Below, piece by piece: positions 34,561 through 46,903 of a stretch of 64,000 nucleotides of DNA. This stretch comes from Rosa chinensis (taxonomy: Eukaryota; Streptophyta; Magnoliopsida; Rosales; Rosaceae). The translations under genes and the position numbers were made by a program. The stretch is taken from the NCBI RefSeq assembly GCF_002994745.2, contig NC_037094.1, positions 22,483,001 through 22,547,000 of the forward strand. Direction: 5' to 3'. Position 1 is the first letter of the stretch. Each line of letters opens with the position of its first letter. The notes under the pieces are model-generated. The model saw only the letters and a program-made list of their open reading frames with translations, had not been told where the DNA came from and did not search any database.

Positions 34561-36977
34561 ATTAATCATAACAAGCTTATTAAAACATTTTATTAAAGAT
34601 TTTTCTTTTATTCAAATGAAGAATGAAAAAGAAAATAACAAGATCAAAAGAGAGAGAAATAAATCAAAACCCCTCGTCCCAAAACAGAAAGAGAGATTGT
34701 CGATTAATTGCTAAATAGTAAATACAGGCCACAATGGCCTAGGTTTTCCAAGGTAAGTACTGTCGAGGTAATAATTATTGTTTAATTAGTTACGGATGTA
34801 TAACATTTTCTAACTATAGGAGCCAATTAACATCTCGTGATTAATTTCAAACTTTCCATAGCTCATGAGTACTATGTTTTTATTATTTTATTGCATTATG
34901 AAATTAGGGGACAAACTAAGCACGCTCCTAGCTATAGCATTGGCCAATGCTTAAATACAACATGTTTTACTTTATGGACCATTGATTTACACTCGTGAGA
35001 TGACTAATTTGACACTTGAACCACCAGTATCGGAAAGTTAACTATGGAACTTTCTTTGTAGGGACTCTTTAGCTTTCTTCAATATCTCATAAAAACCAAC
35101 AAAATATGTGGTCATTTTTACTTTTGTTCATTATGTATTGGGAAAAATCATCAACAGATGCAACTGCACCATTTTGTTTTTCCCAACAAATGCAACTGTA
35201 CCATTTCAGCAATACATGCATGTCAAACTGACAGGAATTTGAAAACAATGACAGCATACGTCAAAATTATCACGGTTACTGCAAGACAGGAATTTGAAAA
35301 CAATGAACGGACAAGTAATTGAAAGATCTGATTCACTGTAACCATAGACCTCCAAAAACCATACGCAGTTTTCTTACAGTGAAGCCAAACATACCAATCA
35401 TCCAAAATAACAGAAAACAAAGATCTGTTGTGAGCACAATACATGCATGTCAAACTGTAAAGTTTTATAAACAAAATATGGTAGAAAATAATGTAAAAGA
35501 AACATATTACTGGCAGCAGCAGATTAGTAGTAAAAGCACCAGGGATTGCTTACTTTGCTTTGAAGTCGAAACATGCATCACCTCTAGCAACAAGCAATTT
35601 CTCTCAGGAAATTAGGATATTATGGAACTTTTCATTCTTTTAGAGTATAGTTATAGCAACTCCAAGAACATTCTCTAACATGACATCGAAACCTATACAG
35701 TTGTTTCAGAATTGTAGTTAGCAGAGATTTGCATGCCTTAAATATCATCATAAATATTTACTATTGTAGTCTTGCCCTTCTCTAACTTTACATAAAGTTT
35801 TGGTTTGATAAGGGTTAGGGATAGAAGTTTGTGTCATCATACTGTAAGACAACTCGAAGTTACTAGGTTAAGGCTACCCTATTGCTTGACAGAACACCTT
35901 GGAATTAGCAGATGATACAGAATTCTTCAGAAACAAATAGTTGAGAGAGAAAATTGTTGTGACTTTATGTGGCGAACTGCTAGCTTTCATTTTATTGTTC
36001 TGAATTGTCTCTCTCAAATTTGTTTCCAAAGGATTCTATAGGGAATCAAACATCTCTGCTAATTCCAAGGTGTTCTACTGTTCTCAGAAAATCAAGCCAA
36101 CTTAGAGACTTAGTTTGTAAGTTTAAGGACCAATAATAGGCTTAGCGTACCTAAACTTCTCCCAAATCAAATGTAGAAGAGAGTAACAGATATCATGGAA
36201 ACTGATAAGGCATAGGGCAGCAAACTGACCATGGAAATTCAGGTTTCCAGCAGCAGGTTAAAAAGAGAAAGGGCTGAAGGCAACGAAACTCTTTAGTATG
36301 CCGGACCACAAGTACTGCCAAACTCGCATCCTGTTTAGGATAGGAGAATCTAGCTGAATAGTATCAAAATAAAGGATATGCCTAATCTTAATAAAATTTT
36401 GAAATCTTGATTTTGACATGATTAGCTCAATAGTTCTTGAACTTCTTCATTTCTACAACAAAACAACTAGAACGTCAAACTTCAGCCTACGTCTATGACC
36501 TATAGTGTTTAGAAACCACCCGTATGAACCTTCTTTTTACCCCTTCCTTATGGTTTACTTGTGGTTAGCATTCATAAGTATTCCATCAAAGATGAAATCT
36601 GCACCCGTCTTAACCTGGAATTTCAATGCTAAGAAACCAGTCCCTCGTATTATCTTGGCAATTGTACACAGCCACAATGAAAACACCTTTCAAATGGGGA
36701 GGAATTGATTACCAGTGTGAGTCCATAATTTCGGCAAACTACAAGACATATTTGATGATGCAGAACTCACTATTGATTCAAAGCTTATCTTTCCTTTAAT
36801 TTTTTAAGAATTAAACCATAGCGGATCTCCACTAGTCTTCTATGACCTCAAAAACTCACAGGTTCTGTCAAGGCATTGCATAGACTCACACCAGATATAC
36901 CAGACTGTTGAAGGTAAAAGAAACGTAGTACTATCCATCGATAACCAATAGCAATTACAATATAAGGTCTATTACTT
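34561..36977. other. Intergenic with intron-derived repeats, no gene seen
   Basis: AT-rich DNA. Around 35330-35500 there are copies of the same motifs as in the cupin intron (CCAAAAACCATA, AATCATCCAAAATA), suggesting duplicated cupin-gene intron sequence. A foldback (35891-36076) is listed separately. No coding exon is supported. Confidence 0.5.
35891..36076. repeat. Foldback inverted repeat
   Basis: The left arm begins AGAACACCTTGGAATTAGCA and the right arm ends in its complement, TGCTAATTCCAAGGTGTTCT. Further matches extend inwards (AAACAAAT..TTGAGAGAGA) to arms of about 70 bp around a loop of roughly 50 bp. It could be a small MITE or a hairpin RNA source. No target duplication was found. 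Confidence 0.75.
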
Positions 36978-37190
36978 CTACAAGATATAATAGTGCTTCT
37001 TCACAGTTTCAGTGACATCCCAAGTGACCTTCATTCCTTTAGGGAACACAACCAAATTACCAGCCCCAATTTCAAAAGATCCTTCATGCCCGTCAACAAT
37101 CACATTCACCTTCCCTCTAGCAGATATATAGCCTCTGTGAGTCGGTGGCTGTGACAGTCCATGGAAATCTTCCTGGACCACATCCCCATC
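36978..37190 (-). pseudogene. Degraded duplicate of the cupin second exon
   Basis: The minus strand reads GKVNVIVDGHEGSFEIGAGN and LVVFPKGMKVTWDVTETVKK followed by HYYIL and a stop, closely matching exon 2 of the cupin gene at 38410-38617. The start of the exon has frame-changing indels: the WSFTATETMYLL part reads as unrelated residues. No first exon was found upstream of it. It is a tandem partial duplication that has lost coding ability in its N-terminal part. A transcript using a new start remains possible but I see no support. Confidence 0.8.
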
Positions 37191-37333
37191 TGTTAATGAA
37201 TTCACAATTTACATTGCAAAAGAATAACAGCCTCTTGAAAACAATCAAGAAGAATGCCTCTAAACAACATCTATACGAACATGCATAAAAATTGAACTAC
37301 AGTTGGGATACAGTAAAGAAGTGTGTCATCATC

Positions 37334-37376
37334 AGAGCGCTAACTAAATTTAGCCACGTTATTTAGTTAGCGCTCT
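37334..37376. repeat. Perfect 16-bp inverted repeat with 11-bp loop
   Basis: AGAGCGCTAACTAAAT (37334-37349) and its exact complement ATTTAGTTAGCGCTCT (37361-37376) are separated by 11 bases. It lies between the pseudo-exon and the cupin gene. Confidence 0.9.
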
Positions 37377-38245
37377 CAATGTTAGCGCAAATTTAGATAG
37401 TTGCCTTAGCATTGATAAGGTACTTTTCTCTTGGTAAGGTACGCAAATGTAACATTTATACTCCTTTTCAGAAGCTAGTTTCTCATCCAGAAAAGTATGA
37501 AGAAAGAAACAAAACAAAACTCGACCAAGTAATTTGAAGGATCGGATTTCAATTTTTCTATAAATGTCTCCAAAAACCATAAGCATTTTCTCACTAATCA
37601 AACCAAAGTATTGATTAGTTATCATCACAATATAAACTTGGAAGAAAATATGAGAAAACGTAGAGGTAAAAAATAAAATAAAATTACAATTGGATTGTCC
37701 TAGGGCCATAGTAATTATAATTTGTTTTTATTTGATTATAACGTAAGGATTAGTGACATACCAAACTAATTGAGCAATGCGATTACCTTTAATTTTAGAT
37801 GCGCGTCTTGCTATCTTTTATTATTTTCCTACTTTATAGATGCGTTTGTGCATGTTGTTATGCTTTATTGTTTTTCTTTCGATGTTTTTGCATCACTCCA
37901 TGTACTTCTCAGTTTCACTTAATATAATTTGTCGTCTTTCCCTTAAAAAAAAAAATTTGAGCAATGCGATTGGACGAAAAGTTCATTAGATTGCTTGCAT
38001 TCTCTTCCTGAATTCCTTTTTTTCACTTCATACAATAATACAGGCAAGCATTTACGCATTTTAGTCGAAACTAGGAGCTTCTCTCTAATATCCGGGCATC
38101 TGGCTAGTCGCCAAAAAGTTAGAAAAAAAAAATTGAAAGAATGCCGTCAGGAAATTAAATAAACACAAGGATCAACAGGCTTAGAACAAAAGTTGAAAGA
38201 GGATAAACCACGGAAACTCTGATGCCCCAAGTCAGAAAGATACCC

Positions 38246-38260
38246 GGGGGGGGGGGGGGG
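38246..38260. repeat. G15 homopolymer
   Basis: Fifteen consecutive G preceded by CCC, downstream of the cupin stop codon. It is a likely slippage or assembly-length hotspot. Confidence 0.85.
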
Positions 38261-38409
38261 TCAAATTTTTTGTACAACTACAAGATACATTCTGATGCAG
38301 AACTCAAATGAAACAGACAGTTGCTCGTTTGTACTTGGAATGATTTGTCAACATTTGTACTTGAAAATCATAGATGCTAATAGTACCATACATTTGATAC
38401 ATCGCATGC

Positions 38410-40752
38410 TTACTTCTCCAAGCTATAATGCTTGTTCACGCCTTCAATGACATCCCAGGTGACCTTCATTCCTTTAGGGAACACAACCAAATCACCGGCC
38501 CCAATCTCAAAAGATCCTTCATGTCCGTCAACTTGTACATTCACCTTCCCCTTTAGCAGATACATAGTCTCTGTAGCAGTGAAACTCCATGGGAATTTGC
38601 TTGGACCACACTCCCACCTGGTCATGAATTCACAATTGGATCATTGCAAAAGACTAACAGGTTCTACAAAATAATCTAAGAACAGTACAGGGAACCTTTT
38701 CATATATATAAAACAAAATACCCGGTTAGATGGATGAATCTAATTGGCAATAGTAAGTAGATAATCTTCAATCAGATGTGAGTAAACTCTGACACTAATA
38801 CCAATCTAATGCAGACTATTGGTGAGTATAAAAAGTACTGAAGGAAGAATCAACAAAAATAAATAACACCACATAGGCAGATGTAATACAAGCTAAATAT
38901 GCTGCTGCAGCAGCAGCTGCAATTTAAGCATACTTACACGTCATACTACATGAGAGGATCAGATTCACAGGGAGAGCCACAAAAGGCATACAAATTCAAC
39001 ATATGAAAGTACTGGAACTTATTCCTTTTCAGTTATAATAATAAACACAAAGTCGTGACTTCCTGCAGTATCCTTTCTCAAGAGGAGAACAAGAATTTTT
39101 ATCTAAGAAAAACATACAGCAGAAAAGCTAAAATTAACCAGTTTTGTTAAACAAGTGAAACAAGTTATCTTCCACATTGAGAACAAGAGTTGGGACAGCA
39201 CCTCCTCAAGGTGCAATCCATATTGAAATAGTTACAGGATTAGCAAGATAACTCGTCATGAAATTAGAGCCTCACCACTGTGTGGCTTCGAAGAGAAATA
39301 CAATATCATCCTATATTCTTCAACTTCGATCCACTGCTGGGCGAGGACCATGAATCTACCACATTTAGGGAAGGTTACCAGGTTACCTTAACCTGATGTG
39401 AAAGACCAAGCTTAGTTGAAATAAATGCAAATTGAATCGTAAAGTACTGAGAGAACTGGATTTTCTCTTGACATTAAGGCTTAATCGTATTCTACTTCAC
39501 TACTCTCCATGCTTTTGATAAAAGAGTGTAAGTTAATGAGGTAGGCTATAATGTAACTTTGGTTCTCCTCTCCACAAGATATAGGCAGCCTCCATTTCTT
39601 GATCTATCATTAGTTTCTTTATCGCCATCGCCTTACAACTTTTTCATCCAGAACAGTATGAAAGAAAAATGAACTAACAAAATCTCTAAGCAGTAATGGA
39701 AGTGTCTGAAATTCTATAACTATCACCAATAACCATAAGAATTTTCACACTAGTCAAACCAAGCATACCCATCATCCAAAATATATAGCACAAATAAAAG
39801 CTCTACCCAGTAACTCAAGGATCTGAACTTCTACAACTATCTCGAAAAACCATAAGCATTTCAACACTAGTCGAATCAAGCATACCTATCATGCCAAATA
39901 TTAGAAACAGAAACTCTACACTGTCACTGGACCTCTGATTTTCTCTGTCTCCAAAATTTACAGTAGCCAAACCAAGCAAACTCAATCACCCAAAATTATA
40001 GAAACAAAAACTCTGGTACTCTACTCAGTAGTTGAAGGATCCGATGTTCATCAACTATCATAAGGATTTTGTCAAATCAAGTATATGTACCACCCAAAAT
40101 ATTAGAAAATATATCCACCCAGAAATTGAAGGATCTGACTTTTCATAACTATCAACATAAACCATAACATTATCACACTAGTCCAACCAAGCATACCCAT
40201 CATCTCAAAGTATTAGACACAAAAGCTCTACCCAGTAATCGAAGGACCTCTCCAAATACCATAAGCAGTTCCACCCTAGTCAAACCAAGCAATCATCATC
40301 CTAATTAGCAATAAACACCACCAGTGAGAGCCGACTTTCAATATCTACCTCCAAAAACCATAACCAATTTCATACTAGTCAAAACTAAGCATACCCATCA
40401 TCCAAAATATTAGAAACAAAGATTTGTTGTAATCACAAACATAAAAGTTGAACCTTTTCAACTCAAGATGAAAAAGTAAAGGTAAAGAGACATACTTTGG
40501 CCATGTGGTGACTCCAAGCTCAGTCAGTTGGGATTGAGTTGGATTCTTTTCAACCTTGACTCCAAATGTGTTGGTGGCCATTGGGGTTTCTTGACTTTTT
40601 TCTTCAGACCCAGAGGAACTGGTTTCTTTTGGTGCTGGTGCTGTGGAATTGAGGGAGAGATACAGAGGGACTACAATTACTAGTATTAGAGATGCTGAGA
40701 TGTAGAGGGATTGCTTAACTGGCTTTGTCAATAAAAATTGAAACATGGTCAT
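38410..40752 (-). CDS. Small RmlC-like cupin protein (pTAC18-like), two exons
   Basis: Exon 1 is 40752-40496 and exon 2 is 38617-38410 on the minus strand, joined by a 1878-bp intron with GT donor (AAA|GTATGT) and AG acceptor (CAG|GTGGGAG). The joined frame is 154 codons. From MATNTFGVKVEKNPTQSQ (~58) the protein is a single-domain cupin_3: WPKWECGPSKFPW, TMYLLKGKVNVQVDGHE, IGAGDLVVFPKGMKVTWDV, ending HYSLEK. Plant relatives include a plastid transcriptionally active chromosome protein; the biochemical role is unknown. The N-terminal ~57 residues add a hydrophobic segment (SLYISASLILVIVVPLYLSL), a possible membrane anchor, and a Ser/Glu linker. Translation might instead start at the internal ATG of MATNTF. 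The intron contains a repeat array, and a decayed copy of exon 2 lies downstream. Confidence 0.88.
39640..40430. repeat. Degenerate tandem repeat array inside the cupin intron
   Basis: Seven to nine imperfect units of about 90-110 bp share the string order CTCTACCCAGTAA, GAAGGATCTGA, ACCATAAGCATTT, CACTAGTCAAACCAAGCATA, CCCATCATCCAAAATATTAG. Related copies occur at 35340-35420 and 37500-37620. The count is by eye. Confidence 0.75.
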
Positions 40753-42361
40753 CGATGTTTAGTATATCTGGGAACTGGGGGACTTCGGCTAAAGTATATC
40801 TTTTTCATTATTTTTTAGCGCGCTTTATTTATAGGCTGCTAATTACTATTCAATTTGCATCTTGACTTTTATACACACAAAATTATTGCCAAATTATTCA
40901 CCACGGTCAAAAATTTTGTTAAATGGAGATGTGCCTAGTATGTATGGCTAATTTCAAAGTTTCTACAGGAACACATTTTTCTTTTTTTATAATTTCACAT
41001 CATCAATAAAATATTTGGAACAGGTCCAAATAATACATTTAGGGTGAAAAAAATGAAAATACCTCTGTTGTTTATTTAAGTTGAGTTTCATGGAAAAAAA
41101 TAATAATAATAGTAAATTGACAATAGAGTGTAAATCGGCAAAAATTATAATATAGAGGGTGTGGTGTATAGCTTATCAAAAATGAAAAGTCAAGGAACAG
41201 ATTCCCATACATGAGAAAAGTAATGGGCAATTCGGCTATTTTACTTTTACAATTTCTTTTTTTTTGACAAGAATAATAGATTTTATTAATCCCAATAGAT
41301 CTTTATATACTTGAGATCAAAATGGATAAGACGATGAAAGTTGTCGTTGTGGGGCAACAAACCAATTCCAAGATTTGGTCGTCAACAGTCACCGAGCCAA
41401 CCCCAAAAGGTTGCCGCCGATTAGAGCAACGAGGCCAACTCCCTAAGAGGGTTGTCGCTGGTAGAGGCGAAGAAGCAAAACTCCAAAGATGTGAGCCACC
41501 ATTTAAAGAGAGCTATTTTTTTTTTCCTCGACTGTATCCCTATGTTCAAACACTTTTTTTTTAGTTACAACTTTTTTCTTTTGTGTATGTCTTTGTTAAC
41601 CTCATCCCACTCGATTTGAACACGTGACATTCACAGTATTAGTTGGATTAACTAACAAAAAAATCACATCTCACCAATAGAATAAGTTTAACAACACCCG
41701 AACCATATGTTGGCTATGTTGGTTTTTAACTTTATTCTTTAAAATAATTACAATATGACTATATGTCAAGCGAAATATCTTAATTACCCCTTAATGAATT
41801 CATAATCACCCTATCTTCAACATCAAATCTTCTTCTTCCTTTTTTTTTTTTTTTTTCGTCTTATCTTCCACTTATGTTTGTTAGTTTTCATTTTTATTTC
41901 CTCCTATACAATACAGATAAAACCATTCTCCTTATCTTCCCCACCCTCATCATCCAAGATCTTGTTTCAATACTCTAGCTCTATCGACAAATTAAATGTA
42001 CTAATTTTCCCATAAAGTTGACCAATTCACTTATAATTAATTGGGAGAAAGCGAAATTGGCCTTCGCCTATTTTCATTTTGCTGAGCCTTGAACTGACAA
42101 AATGAGTCTTATTGAAATCATGGAAGGATCTCTAAGAAAAAAATTTGTGGAAAAGTTTCATTCTTTAATTTATGAAAGTGCAAATTATTTTGTGGTGGTT
42201 TTTTGCTTGATGATTTGCTTTATGTTTGAGAAACCGAACTCTATAAAGTTTCTCTTTCTAGAAATGGGTCTTTTTTGAAACCATGAAAAAAATCTGTCAT
42301 TTGACTAAAGGAATTTAAATGACCATGTTTATCATTGTATATTCCTATAATCCTTGATTAA
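40753..42361. other. Cupin upstream region and intergenic DNA
   Basis: The first bases upstream of 40752 form the cupin promoter region, with TATTTATAGG-type sequence near 40827-40836 on plus. From about 41250 to 41560 a T-rich run followed by AATAGATTTTATTAATCCCAAT resembles the reverse of an L1 3' end, but boundaries are unclear. No gene is supported. Confidence 0.4.
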
Positions 42362-44754
42362 TGATGTCGCTTTTGGGAAGCGACCAATTTAACCCTGAAA
42401 TGTCATTAGTAGTATAAAGTAAATAGGGATCGTTCTATTCCGGGGATTGAGGGTACACCTGTCATTGTCAAACAATTAAACAATTAAAATTAAAACAAAG
42501 TATAATATTCACAAAGGTATTTACAATTATAAACATTATTTACGAAAATAGGGGGGATTTTTGGTTTTTGATTTTGGTTTTCGAAAATTAAACTAAGTTA
42601 AGAAAATAATTAAAATGCAAAAACATAACAAATACAAATGGGATGTGAGAACAAAGATCAAAGTCGAAACTCATGATTAAAATTGATTCAAGTTCATCAT
42701 TGTTCATCATAGTCATGCAAGAGGAGTTGATCATGTGAAACGTTCAAAAGCAAACAATTTCCCATATTTTACTTTCAATGCTAATCAACCTAAGCGAAAG
42801 CACCTAGATTAATTCTATCAAACATGCAATCAAACCCTAGAAAGCTAGTCAATCATGTCATATTTAACGCATTAAGCACCTAGAAAGGCTATCAACTCAA
42901 ATGTGCAACTTAGTATGAAAAAGTCCACCTAATTGCCATCTTCTTTGATTAAATTCGGTTTTTGTACAAAACCTTTACTACTTATCGATTCAAGAACACA
43001 AGACCAAAAAGTTGATCCATGTTCTCAAATTCGTAGCAACAATCACATAAAAACCCTAAATGTTTCGAACCATTCAAGATTATCATACAAAAGATTTCTA
43101 TCATGCAAATTTAATCAAACACTCACACAAAAGCAACCATAAATCGCAATATATGAATCTGAAAATTAACAATTAATCATAAAATTTCAGAAAACAACAC
43201 TTGTTCATACATATGTGTCAACTAAGGCAAAACCAACGAAAATACAAAGCAAAGGTACAAGGAGAATCGGATTACACCGTGATGAAGATGAGATGAATGA
43301 AGTGATGAATGGTCTCTTGAATTTCGAAAGCAATCTTCAAGGATGGTGATGGATGGTGTGCACGGCTTGACCTCTTCTTCCTTGGCCTTGCTTGAACTTC
43401 GTGGTTGCCCTAGAGGATGGAGATGAACACGGCTAGGCTAGAGAGAGTTTTCTGATTTTTCTTCAAAGTGTAAACGCAAAAGTGGGAACTAGGAGCCTTT
43501 TTGACGTTGAGAGAAGAGATGAATATATAGGGGACGGCTACTAGGTCTTCAAGCCGTGTAAAACCCTAGAGAAACTCACGGCAATAGCTTGCTTCCTCCA
43601 CATAATTTCCTCCAATGGTTTCGTGCCACATAAGCCCTATGAGGTGGTGCAACCAATCACAAAATTCCAATATAAATTCCCTAAATAATCTTGCCGAAAT
43701 ATATAGAGATATTTTCTGATTTCCTTCACCAATTTCGGCAACAATATATTTAGAGAATAAAGGGGGACGAACCTAGACTCCTTTGAGAGCTTTTTGTGTT
43801 CAACACATATTCTCTTTCCTTTAAAAGCTCCCTAAGAAATCTCCACGAAATCTCTCTTGAATTTCTGATTTTCCACACGGCAAAACCCTAGTTTCTCTCT
43901 TCATTATCCCTTGGCCGAATTCTCTAGGGTTTCTCTTTTATTTTGCACGGCAATTGCTTGTTTCTCTCTTGCTTGGACGGCTAGGAGTCTCTAGGGTTTA
44001 TCTCTTGATTTATTTCCATAAAAATAACCCTAGAAAATCTCCTTTTAATTTCTGATTTTCTTGGACGCCACCTCCTTGTTTCTCTCTTGCAAATTCACGG
44101 CAACAACAACTTTAGTGCTAGGGTTTGCGTCACAAACCCTAGTTCCATGGGCTTTGGTGGGCTTTTACCCAATTAGCCGAAAATCCAACAAGTCTTGAGA
44201 GTTTTTGGGCCTCCGTGCGTCACTTCTATGCCATGTCATCTTCCAACGTCACAACACTTTATTTTTCCATTTCTTTTTCATAGTAACGTTGGAAACTTCA
44301 TTGGTGGGCTTTCCTCATTTTCGCAGGGTTTCCTGGTTGGACCAGGAAAGCTTATTTCTTCATTTCTGCTCAAATGTGTGGGCCATTTTCTCTCATGTTC
44401 GTTCGTCTTGATGTTCGCAAGCTCCTCTTTCCATTCGTGCGTTCATTTCCACTTTCTAGCTCGGAGGTCCTGAAAATAGAAACTAGTAAGAAAAATAGAA
44501 ACTTCCCTAAAATGAAAAATGGCAACTTTCCTAAACTGAAAATGGGAAACTTTCTAAAAATGAAAAATAGAAACTACTGAAAATGGAAACTTACTAAAAA
44601 TGATAAATAGAAACTACAAGAATAGAAACTTTCTACAAATAGGAACTTTCCCAATCAAAGAATGGAAACTTTCCTAAACAGGGTTTTATTAAGGAAATAA
44701 CGCAGAAAATGCAGGGAAAAGCAAGTAAAACGTCGCATTAAAATGCTCCTATCA
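42362..44754 (-). mobile_element. Solo LTR of a Tat/Athila-like gypsy element (2.4 kb)
   Basis: On the minus strand it starts TGATAGGAGCATTTTAATGC and ends AAAAGCGACATCA. A perfect 5-bp duplication ATTAA flanks it (42357-42361 and 44755-44759), so the outer ends are defined and no internal region is present. It shares most of its sequence with the solo LTR at 50210-52228, including the GGGATCGTTCTATTCC block and the AATAACGCAGAAAAT block. It is longer by about 370 bp. Solo LTRs arise by recombination between the two LTRs of one element. The terminal stem GTCGCTT..AAGCGAC lies at 42367-42385. Confidence 0.9.
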
Positions 44755-44759
44755 ATTAA

Positions 44760-45400
44760 ATATGAATTAACATTCTGTTGGCGTAGTCTTACCCAACAAC
44801 TTGATTACAGTGTCTATATAAGTATATGGTGTCTTCGAGGCTGAAGTTATCAATCAAATTTAGACGATCGTACATAGGATGTAGTGATTAGGAAGAAAAG
44901 AGATTGTCGAACACACCATTAATGAATGAAAACGAAATTTGCAAGCGAATGGATTTTCGAGCAGACAAAAGAATGAAAAAGAAATTTGAGAGTTAATAAT
45001 TATTTTTTGAGTTTTTTGTTTGTTTGAACAAGTGAATGAACCACGGAACCAATGAACAAAAACTTGCGATTGAATGAATGAAAAAAATTACACATCGAAT
45101 GAATAAATGAAAAAAATCAGGACATTTAGAATCTTATAGAGAGCATCTATGACTCGTCAACCTATCACTAATGCGGAGGTGGTCAACAACTTTTGAACCT
45201 AGAATTATGATAAAGGGCCCAATAGTAAATGCAGTAATAACTAATCATCGTGATTCAAGGAATAAGTGAGGAGTAACAGCACGTCATTGGGTCAAGATGA
45301 GTGGAGTAAGGCCCAAGGCATGACCTCGAGGTGTGTGGCGCAAGTTACTTAAGACTTGCAACCAAATTATGAGCTCGAAATTTACTATGCAACGATTCGC
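44760..45400. other. Intergenic, no gene seen
   Basis: AT-rich sequence with repeated GAATGAATGAAAA-type motifs between 44920 and 45120. Nothing codes convincingly. Confidence 0.5.
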
Positions 45401-46260
45401 TTATAAATAGAAGACTCGATAGCCAGTGCTTCTTGTCAAAACAGGTACTGTTGTAACATGTAAATGCTTTATGTATAGTTGTTTAACTATTTTGTTTGAC
45501 AATTCAGACCTATACAGTTGGGCATATTGAGCTGAATTAAGCTCCAGCTCTTTCATCAAGTCCCTTTGCACTTTCATCCATCCATCTTCATCAGTGTTAC
45601 CCAACAATGAAGCGATGGACCTGAAGCCACATTGACCATTATTTGCCCCGTCCTTAATATCAAGGATGCGTGACCTCAATACAGTTGCACATGCACCTAC
45701 AAACTTAATTGGCATGTGATATACCTATAATAAAGAGTTAGTATAAGACTACAAAAAAGGTATTAAATTGACTAGATTCAGTTACGGATATTGGGATATA
45801 AATTATACATTCTCCGTTGATTGTTTCTCTTGTTTTAAATGCAGTATAGGAGTACCACTAATTAATGAATTGCGCTCTGCAGATTCAACAATCTCATACA
45901 AGGGAGGATCAGAAGGAGCAAATTTATCTTTCTCCTTTTACAAAACTTAAATGTCTTCATCCCGAAACCAAACTCTGCTTTCTTTCTTAAAGATTCCATA
46001 TCAAGTTTCCTCCAATAAGGATCGATGTACTCCAGTGTAATAGGTTGATCGCCTCTCTTGTACATTGCGATTTCATGAGCACACGGTAACCCATGAGTAC
46101 ACCATATGGCACAATCACAAACACTTCCTTTAATTGTATTGACCAACTTATTTTGATGCTAGATTAGATTTAAGGCGACAAGAGAAACAGCCGCACAGAG
46201 CTCCTTAAACTCAGGGATCCTAAACTCATCTACATTCACCATTGTGAAACAACTCCAAAA
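45401..46260 (-). pseudogene. Decayed MULE-type transposase tail: SWIM zinc finger plus OTU domain
   Basis: Minus-strand pieces read FRIPEFKELCAAVSL, then CDCAIWCTHGLPCAHEIAMY and YIDPYWRKLDM (45940-46146), a SWIM zinc finger of the MULE/FAR1 transposase group. After a gap comes ILDIKDGANNGQCGFRSIAS with WMKVQRDLMKEL (45510-45680), an OTU-type cysteine-protease-like domain beginning with the D...G.CGFR catalytic block. SWIM followed by OTU is a known order in plant MULE-derived proteins. Stops and a frame break separate the pieces. The upstream catalytic DDE region is absent. It is a remnant, not a gene. Confidence 0.7.
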
Positions 46261-46900
46261 TGAAGCTTTGATTTTGGTACTTAATTAGTAACTTAAGCCC
46301 ATTATTTATCTATTGGAGTGATTCGTTCAGTTGATTTTTTTTTTACTGCCATAGGTAAGTTTCCAATAACATTTTCTTCTGCTTCTTAAAATGTTGTTTC
46401 TTCCTTGTTGAAGTAGAAAACAAGTGCTATTTAATTATAACAACAACTAAGATTATCTAAACAAGAAAGTGGATGTTTATTTCTACAATATACATGGCCT
46501 ACTTGAGCGAGTTTGCAACTATAAAGTACATAAACGCATTTGTCCATAACCAAGAGTATGACATATATTCAAGGATCGATGTTAGGATACTTACTAAAGT
46601 CATCACATATTTACAGTAACCACAAGTCGAAAGTGGCTGCGGAAGAGGATGATATTAGCATGTCCAGCTTCCTTAAAAATAAATCAAACTCATCCTTCAA
46701 CTCATCATTCGAATCAAATACATCCTCGTAACTCATCCTCCATAGGCTGCTGGATATTGTCCTTCAACACATTCTTCTCCCTTGATTTTTCCTTTGAAGA
46801 GAATCTATCAGGAAATGAAAGATCTGCCCTTGAGTACCAAGTTGTATGAGTATGGAATCCTTTAATAACCGTCAACTCCAAATCATCATCAATATCTAGC
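46260..46900. other. Intergenic, no gene seen
   Basis: AT-rich DNA between the MULE remnant and an LTR-like stretch. A minus frame of 79 codons (46714-46953) overlaps low-complexity sequence and resembles no family I know. Confidence 0.4.
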
Positions 46901-46903
46901 TTG

